Assembly (NCBI RefSeq): GCF_003688595.1
Contig: NZ_RCWT01000013.1
Coordinates: forward strand, 124,001 to 188,000
DNA from: Sphingomonas sp. PP-F2F-G114-C0414
GTDB lineage: Bacteria > Pseudomonadota > Alphaproteobacteria > Sphingomonadales > Sphingomonadaceae
Direction: 5' to 3'
DNA: 64,000 nt
Below the pieces are notes generated by a model. It worked only from the letters and a program-made list of their open reading frames with translations, made no database searches and had not been told where the DNA came from. Position numbers and translations under genes: made by a program. The first letter of the stretch is position 1. Each line of letters opens with the position of its first letter. Shown here piece after piece: positions 18,545 to 27,358 of this stretch.

Positions 18545-20140
18545 TTAACCCCGCGGCACCTGTTCGCCGCGGGTGTCGAGGCCGGCAGCACCCGGCTCGC
18601 CAAGTTCGTTCTGGCCGGCCATCGCATGATCGACCGCGCCCATCTGGTCGAGATGCATCAGCTTGGTCACGAACGGCGCGAGCACCAGCACGACCACGCC
18701 GACGCCGATCGCGAACCAGCCGATCCGACCGTACACTTCGAGCACCCGCCCGACGCCGGCCCCCTCGCCGCCGGTTGCCTGTGCGATCAGGCCGGCGAGG
18801 AAATTGCCGCCTGCGGTTGCCAGGAACCACGTGCCCATCATCAACCCGGTCATGCTCGGCACCGACAGCCGCGTCATCGACGACAGGCCGATCGGCGAGA
18901 AGCAGAGTTCGGCCATCGAGTGCAGCATGTAGAGCAGCACGACGAAGATCGCCGGGGTCAGGCCCTGTGCCGGCGCACCGAGCGTCAGCGCGAAGAAACC
19001 GGCGCCGACCAGGATCAGGCCGATGCCGAACTTGAACGGTGCGCTCGGCTCGAACCCGGCCTTGCCGAGCCTGGTCCAGAGCGCCGCGAACACCGGCGCG
19101 AGCGTGATGATGAAGAACGGGTTGACCGATTGGAACACCGACGCGGGGATAGTCCAGCCGAACACGACGCGGTCGACCGACTGGTCGGTGTAGACGTTGA
19201 GCGACGAGCCGGTTTGCTCGAACAATGCCCAGAACAGCGGCGCCAGCGCGATCAGGAACAACGCCGCGAAGATCCGGTCGCGGTCGATGCGCGGCAGCTT
19301 CGCAACCGCGGTCCACAGGATGTAGCCGACGGTGACGAGCGACGCGACGATCAGCGCGGTGCCGACGACGCCCTGGCTGCGGACCAGCCACCACGAGACG
19401 GCGACGCCGACGATCCCGCCGAGATAGATCAGCCATTCGATCGACAGCCCGCCAACCGGCTTCGACGCGAGCACGGCGGCGTCGGGCGCTTCGCCGACAC
19501 CGTGCAGCTCGCGCTGGAACAGGATGAACATGACCAGCCCGAGCGCCATGCCGATGCCTGCGGCGCCGAAACCATACGACCAGCCGACCGTCTCGCCGAG
19601 GATGCCGACCGCGATCGGGCCGACGAACGCGCCGGTGTTGATCCCCATGTAGAAGATCGAGAACGCGCCATCGCGCCGCATGTCCTCGCGCGCGTAGAGC
19701 TTGCCGACGAGCACCGAGATGTTCGCCTTCAGAAAGCCGGTGCCGACGATGATGAAGGCGAGACCGAGATAGAAGCCGTTGAGCGCAGCGCCCTGCACGC
19801 CCTGCGGCGCCTCGACGATCGCCAGCAGCAGATGGCCGAGCGTGATGAAGATGCCGCCCGCGAGCACCGCTTTGCGCGGCCCTAGGAAGCGGTCGGACAG
19901 ATAGCCGCCGATGATCGGCGTGATGTACACCATCGAGGTATACGCGCCGTAGATCGCGTAGGACGGCTCATCGCCGAACAGGAAATGCTTGGTGAGATAC
20001 AGCACCAGGATCGCGCGCATGCCGTAGAACGAGAAGCGCTCCCACATCTCGACGAAGAACAGCATGAACAGCCCGCGCGGGTGCCCGAAAAACGTCTTCG
20101 CATCGGCAGGAACGCCGCCGGTTCGGATTGCGCTGGCCAT
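18545..20140 (-). CDS. POT-family peptide MFS transporter
   Basis: A 531-residue proton-coupled oligopeptide transporter. The N-terminus carries the family motif FFVEMWERFSFYGMRAILVLY (the E-x-x-E-R-F/Y signature in helix 1). Further signatures are GGYLSDRFLGPRKAVLAGG, FIIVGTGFLKANISVLVGKLY and FSIFYMGINTGAFVGPIAVG. About 14 hydrophobic segments are present, consistent with the insertion helices of bacterial POTs. Likely substrates are di- and tripeptides. It is divergent from the nitroreductase gene and stands alone. Confidence 0.94.
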   Translation of the reverse strand: MASAIRTGGVPADAKTFFGHPRGLFMLFFVEMWERFSFYGMRAILVLYLTKHFLFGDEPSYAIYGAYTSMVYITPIIGGYLSDRFLGPRKAVLAGGIFITLGHLLLAIVEAPQGVQGAALNGFYLGLAFIIVGTGFLKANISVLVGKLYAREDMRRDGAFSIFYMGINTGAFVGPIAVGILGETVGWSYGFGAAGIGMALGLVMFILFQRELHGVGEAPDAAVLASKPVGGLSIEWLIYLGGIVGVAVSWWLVRSQGVVGTALIVASLVTVGYILWTAVAKLPRIDRDRIFAALFLIALAPLFWALFEQTGSSLNVYTDQSVDRVVFGWTIPASVFQSVNPFFIITLAPVFAALWTRLGKAGFEPSAPFKFGIGLILVGAGFFALTLGAPAQGLTPAIFVVLLYMLHSMAELCFSPIGLSSMTRLSVPSMTGLMMGTWFLATAGGNFLAGLIAQATGGEGAGVGRVLEVYGRIGWFAIGVGVVVLVLAPFVTKLMHLDQMGAVDHAMAGQNELGEPGAAGLDTRGEQVPRG

Positions 20141-20249
20141 GTGGTGGTGATGCTCCGTGTGTGCGCCGCTGACGGGCGCTCGATCGCGCGCAACTTAACG
20201 ACAAAGCCCGGACTGTAAATATCGCACATCAGGGCCTATCTGCCGGGAC

Positions 20250-20825
20250 ATGCTCAACGATCGCTCCACGCCGCTCTCGCTGCTCGCCACCCGCCGCTCG
20301 GGCAAGCCGCGCGATTTGATCGCGCCCGGCCCCGATTCCTACCAGCTCGCGACGATCCTGGAGATCGCGGCGCGGACGCCCGATCACGGCAAGCTGGCGC
20401 CGTGGCGGTTCGTGGTGGTGGGGGACGAGCACCGCGCGGCGCTGTCGACGCTGATCACGGATGCGTATCTCGCGGAGCGGCCTTCGCCATCGCGGACCGA
20501 ACTCGAGTCGCTCGACCAGTTCGCGCACCAGGCGCCGACCCTGGTGGTCGTGCTGTCGTCGCCGAAGGAGAGCAAGATTCCGTTGTGGGAACAGGAGCTT
20601 TCGGCGGGGGCGGCGTGCATGAATTTGCTTCACGCGGTGCATGCGGAGGGGTTTGCAGGCGGCTGGCTGACGGGGTGGCCGGCCTATTCGGACGTGGTGC
20701 GCGATGCATTCGGCTCGGCGGCGGAGCGGATCGCCGGGTTCATGTTCATCGGCACGCCGTCGCGCGCGCTCGACGAACGGCCCCGCCCGGATATGGCACG
20801 GCTCGTAAGCCATTGGGGTTCCTGA
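20250..20825 (+). CDS. Nitroreductase-family protein (YdjA-like)
   Basis: A 191-residue FMN-dependent oxidoreductase-like protein. It has LATRRSGKPRDLIAPGP (phosphate contact for FMN), RTPDHGKLAPWRFVVVGDE, LSAGAACMNLLHAVHAEGFAGGWLTGW and GFMFIGTP, the pattern of the small YdjA/TdsD-like group. The electron acceptor is unknown. It is followed within 40 nt by a short GntR-type regulator on the same strand. Confidence 0.9.
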   Translation: MLNDRSTPLSLLATRRSGKPRDLIAPGPDSYQLATILEIAARTPDHGKLAPWRFVVVGDEHRAALSTLITDAYLAERPSPSRTELESLDQFAHQAPTLVVVLSSPKESKIPLWEQELSAGAACMNLLHAVHAEGFAGGWLTGWPAYSDVVRDAFGSAAERIAGFMFIGTPSRALDERPRPDMARLVSHWGS

Positions 20826-20863
20826 GGACTCGACTTCCCACGCAATTACTGTATTAAGTCACC

Positions 20864-21220
20864 ATGACAGCGCTCAGTAGCGACGACAGCCCCGTATATA
20901 TCCGCCTTCGCAGCACGATCGCTGCGGGGATCCTGCGCGGCGACTACCGTGCGGGTGACCAATTGCCGTCGGTCCGCGCGTTCGCCGCCGAGCAGGGGGC
21001 CAATCCGCTGACGGTCGCCAAGGCGTATCAGAGCTTTCAGGACGACGGCTATGTCGAGGTGCGGCGCGGCGTCGGGATGTTCGTGATGCCGGGCGCCGCG
21101 GAAGCGCTGCGGGTGGCCGAGCGCGAGAATTTCGTGACGACGCAGTGGCCGCGGATCTTGGGGCATATCGATCTGTTGGGGTTGGATGCACATGATCTGC
21201 TGGAGCGTGAGCGAGCCTGA
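20864..21220 (+). CDS. GntR-family regulator, YtrA-like
   Basis: A 118-residue protein consisting of the GntR winged helix (YIRLRSTIAAGILRGDYRAG, LPSVRAFAAEQGANPLTVAKAYQ, VEVRRGVGMFVMPGA) and a short C-terminal helix pair, the architecture of the YtrA subfamily. It probably represses nearby transport or stress genes; targets are unknown. It begins 38 nt after the nitroreductase gene. Confidence 0.9.
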   Translation: MTALSSDDSPVYIRLRSTIAAGILRGDYRAGDQLPSVRAFAAEQGANPLTVAKAYQSFQDDGYVEVRRGVGMFVMPGAAEALRVAERENFVTTQWPRILGHIDLLGLDAHDLLERERA

Positions 21221-21280
21221 TTTCGGTCGCGGTCGATCCCGTTCGCGTCCCCCTGCCCCCTGCGTTCGTGCTGCCCCTCC

Positions 21281-21431
21281 CCCGTTCGTCCTGAGTAGTC
21301 GTCGAGTAGCGGCGCAGCCGCGTATCGAGAGGACGTATCGAAGGACAGGTTGGCGTGCGGAACCCATGCTTCGATACGAGCCCTCGATACGCTTCTTCGA
21401 AGCTACTCGGTCTCTACTCAGCACGAACGGG
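21281..21431. repeat. Family C palindromic repeat
   Basis: CGTTCGTCCTGAGTAG at the left pairs with CTACTCAGCACGAACGG at the right, with inner inverted segments CGTATCGAAGGAC and GCTTCGATACGAG. It lies between the GntR gene and the convergent arylamine N-acetyltransferase gene. Confidence 0.9.
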
Positions 21432-21486
21432 AGTGGGGGCGGACTTCATGCTTGGCGCTCGGGACCCCGGAGCCTGGACCCAAGCT

Positions 21487-22302
21487 TCAGAATAATCCCA
21501 GCGCGGCGACATCCTCGACGCTCAGGTCGATCCCGAACAACAGGCTCATGCGGATGCGGTACACGCGCGGATCGGTGATCTCGCCGACGGTCGTATCGGT
21601 GCCCGAACGCCGGCGGTAGTTGCGGCCGATCAGCGACGCGAAGCCGTTCGGCAGGACGATACTGGCGATCGGGGTGTGGGTGAAGCGGCTGGCGGGGGCC
21701 GTCGAGGTCCAGTGGTTCGATAGCGCGAGGTCCGCATCGAACACTTGCGCGAGCGTGAAGCTGTATTGCGGCTGGAATCCTCCCGTCTCGCCGCGACCGT
21801 CGGTGGTCATCGGATCGCCGTCGCGGAGCAGCATCCAACCTTGTTCGGTGGCTTCGAGGCGGAAGCGGGCGCCGTCGGGGGCGGTTGCCTCGGCGCCGTC
21901 GGCGAGCGGGAGGACGGGCGTGTAGCTGCCGCCGAAACCGGTATCGGCGATCGAGTCCTGGCCGTCGATCGTCACCAGCGCGAAGGTGTGCGTGAGCGGC
22001 GGTACGTCGGTCGCGGCGATCCACACGCGGGCCAGCAGCGGACGGGCGGTGAAGCCGAGTTCCGCGAGCGCGTCGAGGAACAGGCGGTTGTGCTCGAAAC
22101 AATAGCCGCCGCGGCGTGCGGTCACGAGCTTGGCGAACACCGACGCGCTGTCGATCGCGAGGCCGCGGCCGAGGACGACGTCGAGGTCTTCGAACGGGAT
22201 CGCGAGCCGGTGCGCGTGCTGCAGGCGACCGAGACCGATCGAGTCGAGCGTCGGCCGCGCGGGCATCGCGACACGGAGGAGATAGACTTCGAGGTCGAAC
22301 AT
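21487..22302 (-). CDS. nat: Arylamine N-acetyltransferase
   Basis: A 271-residue cysteine-protease-like acetyltransferase that moves acetyl from acetyl-CoA to arylamines or hydrazines. The catalytic triad is visible: Cys68 in RRGGYCFEHN, His105 in PPLTHTFALV and Asp120 in IADTGFGG. The N-terminal helical bundle (LEVYLLRVAMPARPTLDS, LQHAHRLAIPFEDLDV) matches the family. The ATG at 22302 is chosen because upstream in-frame sequence is repeat-derived. It stands alone between two repeat-rich gaps. Confidence 0.94.
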   Translation of the reverse strand: MFDLEVYLLRVAMPARPTLDSIGLGRLQHAHRLAIPFEDLDVVLGRGLAIDSASVFAKLVTARRGGYCFEHNRLFLDALAELGFTARPLLARVWIAATDVPPLTHTFALVTIDGQDSIADTGFGGSYTPVLPLADGAEATAPDGARFRLEATEQGWMLLRDGDPMTTDGRGETGGFQPQYSFTLAQVFDADLALSNHWTSTAPASRFTHTPIASIVLPNGFASLIGRNYRRRSGTDTTVGEITDPRVYRIRMSLLFGIDLSVEDVAALGLF

Positions 22303-22402
22303 CGGTCGGGCTTTCAGAGATTTCCGCCCCTCCCTTACCTTTCGTTGCGCAGGGACGTCGAGTGCGGGGACGTGAAGTTGCACGTGACGCAGCGCCCCGC
22401 CC

Positions 22403-22475
22403 CCCGTTCGTGCTGAGCGAAGTCGAAGCACCTGCGAGTTGGGCATGCCCTTCGACTACGCTCAGGGCGAACGGG
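22403..22475. repeat. Family C palindromic repeat, short form
   Basis: CCCGTTCGTGCTGAGCG mirrored by CGCTCAGGGCGAACGGG with CTTCGACT-type inner arms. First of four different repeat families packed into the 22.3-22.85 kb gap. Confidence 0.85.
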
Positions 22476-22499
22476 ACAAGGGGCGCCATCCCTGCTTGT

Positions 22500-22595
22500 T
22501 CCGTCACCCCGGGCTTGTTCCGGGGCCACCGTTCCGCATTCTCATTTCCCTCGGATATGCGGAACGGTGGATGACGGAACGAGCCCGGCATGACG
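22500..22595. repeat. Family E palindromic repeat
   Basis: CCGTCACCCCGGGCTTGTTC at the left and GAACGAGCCCGGCATGACG at the right, enclosing an inner pair CCACCGTTCCGCAT / ATGCGGAACGGTGG. A second copy is at 52257. Confidence 0.85.
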
Positions 22596-22631
22596 CGTGG
22601 TTTCTGGATTACCGCGACCAGAGGCCCCCCT

Positions 22632-22663
22632 CGCGATCCTCCCCCGCAAGGGGGAGGATCGCG
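22632..22663. repeat. Family H-like single hairpin
   Basis: A perfect 32-bp palindrome CGCGATCCTCCCCC / GGGGGAGGATCGCG. It resembles one arm of the 45127 element. Confidence 0.75.
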
Positions 22664-22716
22664 AGCGGCGGCGCGTTTGCACAAATAGTCTCGAGAGAGC
22701 TCGTCAATCAAACCCG

Positions 22717-22805
22717 CCCGTCATCCTGGGCTCGACCAAGGATCCAGAGCCAAAGGCGTTGCCGTGCCTGGCTCTGGATCCTGACTTTCGTCAGGATGAC
22801 GGACG
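22717..22805. repeat. Family D palindromic repeat
   Basis: CCCGTCATCCTGGGCTCGAC at the left is balanced by CAGGATGACGGACGGG at the right, with an inner pair GGATCCAGAGCCA / TGGCTCTGGATCC. A second copy is at 32111. This repeat ends about 50 bp from the acyl-CoA dehydrogenase stop. Confidence 0.85.
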
Positions 22806-22853
22806 GGGCGGGAGGTGACGGCTGATGGGCTGGGGAAAGACTAGCGGAGCGCC

Positions 22854-24566
22854 TTAGGCCGCGAACAGGTCCGCTTCGATCGAGTACAGCACCGCCGCGC
22901 TCGCGTTGGCGGCGGCGTTGAGGCCCATCGCCTCGGGGACGATCTGGTCGAGGTAGAAGAGCACCACAGCCGCTTTCATCCGGCCGAAATCGTCGCTGCC
23001 GGCCACCCCGCCCTGGCGCTCCATCAGCCAGCCGCAGGTCGCGACCGACAGCATCGTGAGGAACGGGTAGCTCGCCGCCAGCTTGTCGTCGGCGTCCGCA
23101 GTGGCAAGCTTCCGCCCGATCGCTTCGCACGCGTCGACCAGCGCGAGCAGCCGCTCGTCCTTCGCTTCCGCCCGAATGTCGGCGATCAGCGTGGCGAACG
23201 CGCCGCCATTGTCGAGGCCGAGTTTCCGCCCGACCAGATCCGCCGCCTGGATGCCGTTGGTGCCCTCGTAGATCGGCGTGATGCGCGCATCGCGGAAATA
23301 CTGCGCGGCGCCGGTTTCCTCGACATAGCCCATCCCGCCGTGGACCTGGATGCCGAGCGACGCGACTTCGTTGCCGAGATCGGTACTGTGCGCCTTGGCG
23401 AGCGGCGTGACGAGCTCGAGCCGGTTGCGCGCGGCGTGGTCGCCGAGGTTGGCGCGGTCGACCTGCCCTGCGGCGTAGTAGACGAGGGCGCGCGCCGCCT
23501 GCGTCTGCGCCTTCATCCGCATCAGCATGCGGCGAACGTCGGGATGCTCGACGATCTTGACCGACTCCTTGTTCGGCGAACCAGCGCGCGCTGACTGCAC
23601 GCGGTCGAGCGCGTAGGCGACCGCGCCCTGCGTCGCACCCTCGGCGACCTGGACGCCCTGAAGACCGACGTTCAACCGCGCGTTGTTCATCATCGTGAAC
23701 ATCGCGCGGATGCCGCCGAGCTTCGCGCCGATCAGCTCGCCGATGCAGTCGTCGTTGTCGCCGAAGCTCAGCACGCAGGTCGGCGATGCGTGGAGGCCCA
23801 TCTTGTGCTCGATCGAGACGACGCGGACGTCGTTGAAATCGCCCGGCGTGCCATCTTCCTGGAGCTGGTACTTGGGAACGAGGAACAGCGAAATGCCCTT
23901 CGTACCTGCCGGTGCGCCCGGCGTCCGCGCGAGGACGAGGTGGACGATGTTCGGCGCCATGTCGTGATCGCCGAACGAGATGTAGATCTTGGTGCCCTTG
24001 ATCGACCATTTGCCGTCGCCGAGCGGCGTGGCGGTGGCACGGAGCGCGCCGACGTCGGAGCCGGCCTGCGGCTCGGTGAGGTTCATCGTGCCGGTCCACT
24101 CGCCAGTCGCGAGACGCGGCAAATACAGCGCCTGCTGCTCGGGGCTGCCGTGATGCTGGAGCGCCTCGATCGCGCCGACGGTCAGCGTCGGGCACAGCGC
24201 GAAACCCATGTTGGCAGAGCCGAGCGTGTCGAGCACCGCGGTCTGGATCGCGAACGGCAGGCCCTGCCCGCCCCATTCCTCGTCGACGCCGATTCCGCCC
24301 CAGCCGCCCTCGACATAATCCTTGTACGCCTGCGCGAAACCGTCGGGCATGACCACGCCGTCGGGGGTCCACTTCGCGCCGACGGTGTCGCCGGTGCGGT
24401 TGAGCGGGGCCCATTCGCCCGACGCCAATTGCCCCACGCCTTCGAGGACCGCATCGACGACGTCGTCGCTGGCGGCGGCATAGCGTTCGGTCGCGGCGAT
24501 CTCGCCGATCCGCACGACATGGTCGAGCACGAAACGCTGTTCGGTGGTTGCTGGAGTGAAGGCCAT
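22854..24566 (-). CDS. Acyl-CoA dehydrogenase, long form (DmdC/FadE-like)
   Basis: A 570-residue FAD-dependent acyl-CoA dehydrogenase. Domains in order: an N-terminal helical extension, the middle FAD/substrate domain with TGTMNLTEPQAGSDVGALRA and GTKIYISFGDHDM, and the C-terminal helical domain with IQVHGGMGYVEETGAAQYFRD and ITPIYEGTNGIQAADLVGRK (catalytic Glu region), then a further C-terminal extension typical of this roughly 570-600-residue group. That group includes 3-methylmercaptopropionyl-CoA dehydrogenases (DmdC), but long-chain or other acyl substrates are equally possible. It is divergent from tsaC, with about 45 nt between starts. Confidence 0.93.
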   Translation of the reverse strand: MAFTPATTEQRFVLDHVVRIGEIAATERYAAASDDVVDAVLEGVGQLASGEWAPLNRTGDTVGAKWTPDGVVMPDGFAQAYKDYVEGGWGGIGVDEEWGGQGLPFAIQTAVLDTLGSANMGFALCPTLTVGAIEALQHHGSPEQQALYLPRLATGEWTGTMNLTEPQAGSDVGALRATATPLGDGKWSIKGTKIYISFGDHDMAPNIVHLVLARTPGAPAGTKGISLFLVPKYQLQEDGTPGDFNDVRVVSIEHKMGLHASPTCVLSFGDNDDCIGELIGAKLGGIRAMFTMMNNARLNVGLQGVQVAEGATQGAVAYALDRVQSARAGSPNKESVKIVEHPDVRRMLMRMKAQTQAARALVYYAAGQVDRANLGDHAARNRLELVTPLAKAHSTDLGNEVASLGIQVHGGMGYVEETGAAQYFRDARITPIYEGTNGIQAADLVGRKLGLDNGGAFATLIADIRAEAKDERLLALVDACEAIGRKLATADADDKLAASYPFLTMLSVATCGWLMERQGGVAGSDDFGRMKAAVVLFYLDQIVPEAMGLNAAANASAAVLYSIEADLFAA

Positions 24567-24612
24567 CGCATCCTCTTATCGCTACGGTTTGGACCCGCTA
24601 TACGCCTGTGGA

Positions 24613-25632
24613 ATGACCCGTCCACACCCTCGGATTTTACCCTACGGCACGGCCGCGATCGCCGAAGCCGCTGCGCTGATTCGCGATGGTGGCATCGTCG
24701 CGGTGCCGACCGAGACCGTGTATGGGCTCGCGGCGGACGCGACCAATGCGGAGGCGGTGGCGCGGATTTATGCGGCCAAGGGGCGCCCGAGTTTCAATCC
24801 TCTGATCGTGCATGTGGCGGATCTGGCGGCGGCGGAGTTGATCGCGGTGTTCGATGCGGAGGCGTTGGCGCTGGCGGCGGCGTTCTGGCCAGGGCCGCTG
24901 ACCTTGGTGCTGCTGGTTAGGGGGGATTCGGGGATCGCTTCGTTGGTGACGGCGGGGTTGGACACGATCGCGATCCGGGTGCCGCGGCATCGGGCTATGC
25001 AGGAGTTGATCGCGGCGTCGGGGCGGCCGTTGGCGGCGCCTTCGGCTAATGCGAGCGGTGGGATTTCACCGACTAGCGCTGCGCATGTTGCGGGGAGTCT
25101 CGGGGGGAACGTGCCGTTGATCCTCGACGACGGGGCGACCGAGGCAGGTTTGGAGTCGACGATCGTTGCTGGGCGGACGGTGCTGCGGCCGGGGCCTGTT
25201 ACGGCCGAGGCAATCGTAACGCGCCTGAGGCACCTCCCCGGCGGAGGCCGGGGCCCAACTGGAACGTCGGATGTAACCGGGCACGACGTGCGTCATGACC
25301 GTCTCACAATTGGGCCCCGGCCTTCGCCGGGGGGGCGTGAGGGTGGGGTTACCGCGCCGGGACAGCTTGAGAGCCACTATGCGCCGAGCAAATCGCTTCG
25401 ATTGAATGCGACCAGAGTAGAACCCGATGAGTGGCTGATCGGGTTTGGTGATGTGGCTGGCGACGTATCGCTTTCAGCATCCGGCAACCTCGTCGAAGCC
25501 GCCGCGAAGCTGTTCGACCTGCTTCACGCTGCCGACGCGAACGATTGTGTGAAGATCGCCATCGCGCCGATTCCATTCGACGGCATAGGCGAAGCGATCA
25601 ACGACCGTCTTCGCCGTGCTGCGCATCGTTAA
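24613..25632 (+). CDS. tsaC: Threonylcarbamoyl-AMP synthase (Sua5 type) with repeat-encoded linker
   Basis: Makes threonylcarbamoyl-AMP from threonine, bicarbonate and ATP for the t6A37 modification of ANN-decoding tRNAs. The YrdC domain (about 1-200) shows GGIVAVPTETVYGLAADATN, IYAAKGRPSFNPLIVHV, FWPGPLTLVLLV and RPLAAPSANASGGISPT. The Sua5 C-terminal domain begins at APGQLESHYAPSKSL. Between them, residues about 207-242 (for example HLPGGGRGPTGTSDV) come from a family A repeat translated in frame, making the protein about 30 residues longer than usual. All YrdC motifs are intact. Start ATG 24613; in-frame sequence upstream is promoter-like. Confidence 0.93.
   Translation: MTRPHPRILPYGTAAIAEAAALIRDGGIVAVPTETVYGLAADATNAEAVARIYAAKGRPSFNPLIVHVADLAAAELIAVFDAEALALAAAFWPGPLTLVLLVRGDSGIASLVTAGLDTIAIRVPRHRAMQELIAASGRPLAAPSANASGGISPTSAAHVAGSLGGNVPLILDDGATEAGLESTIVAGRTVLRPGPVTAEAIVTRLRHLPGGGRGPTGTSDVTGHDVRHDRLTIGPRPSPGGREGGVTAPGQLESHYAPSKSLRLNATRVEPDEWLIGFGDVAGDVSLSASGNLVEAAAKLFDLLHAADANDCVKIAIAPIPFDGIGEAINDRLRRAAHR
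25231..25336. repeat. Family A paired palindrome inside the tsaC reading frame
   Basis: The same two-hairpin unit as the seven intergenic copies (CACCTCCCCGGCGGAGGCCG ... GGGCCCCGGCCTTCGCCGGG), but located within tsaC between its two domains with the frame kept open. Confidence 0.95.
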
Positions 25633-25639
25633 AATGAGA

Positions 25640-25757
25640 CTGGTTCACGCGAAGGCGCAAAGGCGCGAAGAGGTTTAAGCATTTCGATAGGCCGGGACGG
25701 GCATACCTGAGCTCATCATCTTTGCGCCTTCGCGCCTTTGCGTGAACCCATTCTGTC
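25640..25757. repeat. Family F palindromic repeat
   Basis: GGTTCACGCGAAGGCGCAAA at the left and TTTGCGTGAACCCATTCTGT at the right, each with internal GGCGCAAAGGCGC-type arms. A second copy is at 48035. It fills the gap between the convergent tsaC and msrA genes. Confidence 0.88.
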
Positions 25758-26300
25758 TTACGCGTTCACCACCGCCTTGGACCGTGCGGCGAAGCTCTTG
25801 CGCAGCTTCTGCAGCTTGGGCGGGATCACCGCCATGCAGTAAGGGTTCGAGCGACCCGAGGTTTCCCAGTAATCCTGGTGATAGCCCTCGGCCTCGTACC
25901 ATGTGTCCATCGGCTCGATCGTCGTGACGATAGGCTTAGGCGAATCCGCCTGCGCGCGCTCCAGCGCCGCTTCCATCTCCGCCTTCTGCGCATCGTCCGC
26001 CGGGAACATCGCCGAGCGATACTGCGTGCCGACGTCGTTGCCCTGCCGGTTCAGCGTCGTCGCGTCGTGCGTCGCGAAGAAGATGTCGAGCAGGTCGCCG
26101 AGCCTCAGCTGTTCGGGGTCGAAGCCGATGCGGATCGCCTCGGCATGGCCGGTGTCGCCACCGCACACCTGCTTGTAGCTCGGGTTTGGCACGTGCCCGC
26201 CGATATAGCCGCTTTCGGCGCTCTTCACGCCGATCACGTCCTTGAATACCGCCTCGGTGCACCAGAAGCAGCCGCCGGCGAGCGTTACATAATCCGTCAT
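25758..26300 (-). CDS. msrA: Peptide methionine sulfoxide reductase A
   Basis: Repairs the S-epimer of methionine sulfoxide in proteins. The 180-residue protein has the catalytic [11 protein letters not shown] (Cys11, with Cys14 after it), [48 protein letters not shown] and the terminal GYHQDYWE region. The ATG at 26300 is preferred over an adjacent GTG because GGAG lies six bases upstream. It is divergent from galE. Recycling cysteines may include the Cys in YKQVC and the C-terminal YCMAV. Confidence 0.96.
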   Translation of the reverse strand: MTDYVTLAGGCFWCTEAVFKDVIGVKSAESGYIGGHVPNPSYKQVCGGDTGHAEAIRIGFDPEQLRLGDLLDIFFATHDATTLNRQGNDVGTQYRSAMFPADDAQKAEMEAALERAQADSPKPIVTTIEPMDTWYEAEGYHQDYWETSGRSNPYCMAVIPPKLQKLRKSFAARSKAVVNA

Positions 26301-26359
26301 CACGATCTCCTTTCTCCCAAGATAGGAAGTCGCTACCGCGCAACAAAGAGGAGACGCGT

Positions 26360-27358
26360 ATGATCGACGGTAAGGTTATGGTCACCGGCGGCGCCGGATA
26401 TATCGGCAGCCACGCGGTGCTGGCGCTGCTCGACGCGCGGTATGACGTCGTCGTGCTCGACAATCTGGTCACCGGGTTCGACTGGGCGGTCGACGCCCGC
26501 GCCGCACTCGTAGAGGCGAACGTCGCCGACGATGCGAAGGTCCGCGCGGCGATCCGCGAGCATAACGTCAAGGCGATCATGCACTTCGCCGGGTCGGTCG
26601 TGGTGCCTGAATCGGTCAGCGATCCGCTCAAATATTACCGCAACAACACCGCCGCGAGCCGCGCACTGATCGAGAGCGCGGTCGTAGAGGGCGTGCCGCA
26701 CTTTATCTTCTCGTCGACCGCCGCGACCTATGGCACGCCCGAGAAGGTGCCGGTCGCGGAGGGCGATCCTACCGTACCGATCAATCCCTACGGCATGTCG
26801 AAGCTGATGACCGAGGCGATGCTGCGCGACGTCGCCGCGGCGCATCCGATGAACTATGCGGCGCTGCGCTATTTCAACGTCGCCGGCGCCGATCCGCAGG
26901 GGCGTAGCGGCCAGTCGACGATCGGCGCCACGCACCTGATCAAGATCGCGGTCGAGGCGGCCACAGGCAAGCGCAACGCGGTCGGCGTCTACGGCACCGA
27001 TTTCGGCACGCCTGACGGCACCGGCGTGCGCGACTACATCCACGTCACGGACCTTGCCGCTGCGCATGTCGCTGCGCTGGACGTGCTGATCGCCGAACCC
27101 GCCAAGAGCCACACGCTCAACGCGGGCTATGGCAAGGGCTTCTCGGTGCTTGAGGTGCTCGATGCGGTCGACAAGGTTACCAACCGGACGATCGAGCGTC
27201 GCCTGGAAGGGCGTCGCGCGGGCGATCCGGCGATGCTGATCTCGGACAATCGCGCGATCCTCGAGACGCTCGACTGGACGCCGCGGCATGCCGATCTCGA
27301 CGGGATCGTCCGCGATGCGCTGGCGTGGGAGCGGGCGCTGGCGGAGAAGGGCCGGTGA
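26360..27358 (+). CDS. galE: UDP-glucose 4-epimerase
   Basis: Interconverts UDP-glucose and UDP-galactose for polysaccharide synthesis. The 332-residue short-chain-dehydrogenase fold shows the NAD-binding [46 protein letters not shown], the catalytic YGMSK (Tyr and Lys), [11 protein letters not shown] and the C-terminal [14 protein letters not shown] and [10 protein letters not shown]. The ATG at 26360 follows GAGGAGA. Its stop overlaps the GTG start of the CoA-ester lyase gene. Confidence 0.95.
   Translation: MIDGKVMVTGGAGYIGSHAVLALLDARYDVVVLDNLVTGFDWAVDARAALVEANVADDAKVRAAIREHNVKAIMHFAGSVVVPESVSDPLKYYRNNTAASRALIESAVVEGVPHFIFSSTAATYGTPEKVPVAEGDPTVPINPYGMSKLMTEAMLRDVAAAHPMNYAALRYFNVAGADPQGRSGQSTIGATHLIKIAVEAATGKRNAVGVYGTDFGTPDGTGVRDYIHVTDLAAAHVAALDVLIAEPAKSHTLNAGYGKGFSVLEVLDAVDKVTNRTIERRLEGRRAGDPAMLISDNRAILETLDWTPRHADLDGIVRDALAWERALAEKGR

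Noticed and set aside
18506..19885. A 459-residue plus-strand frame opposite the POT transporter
   Set aside because: Antisense shadow of a membrane-protein gene; highly charged and without a family.
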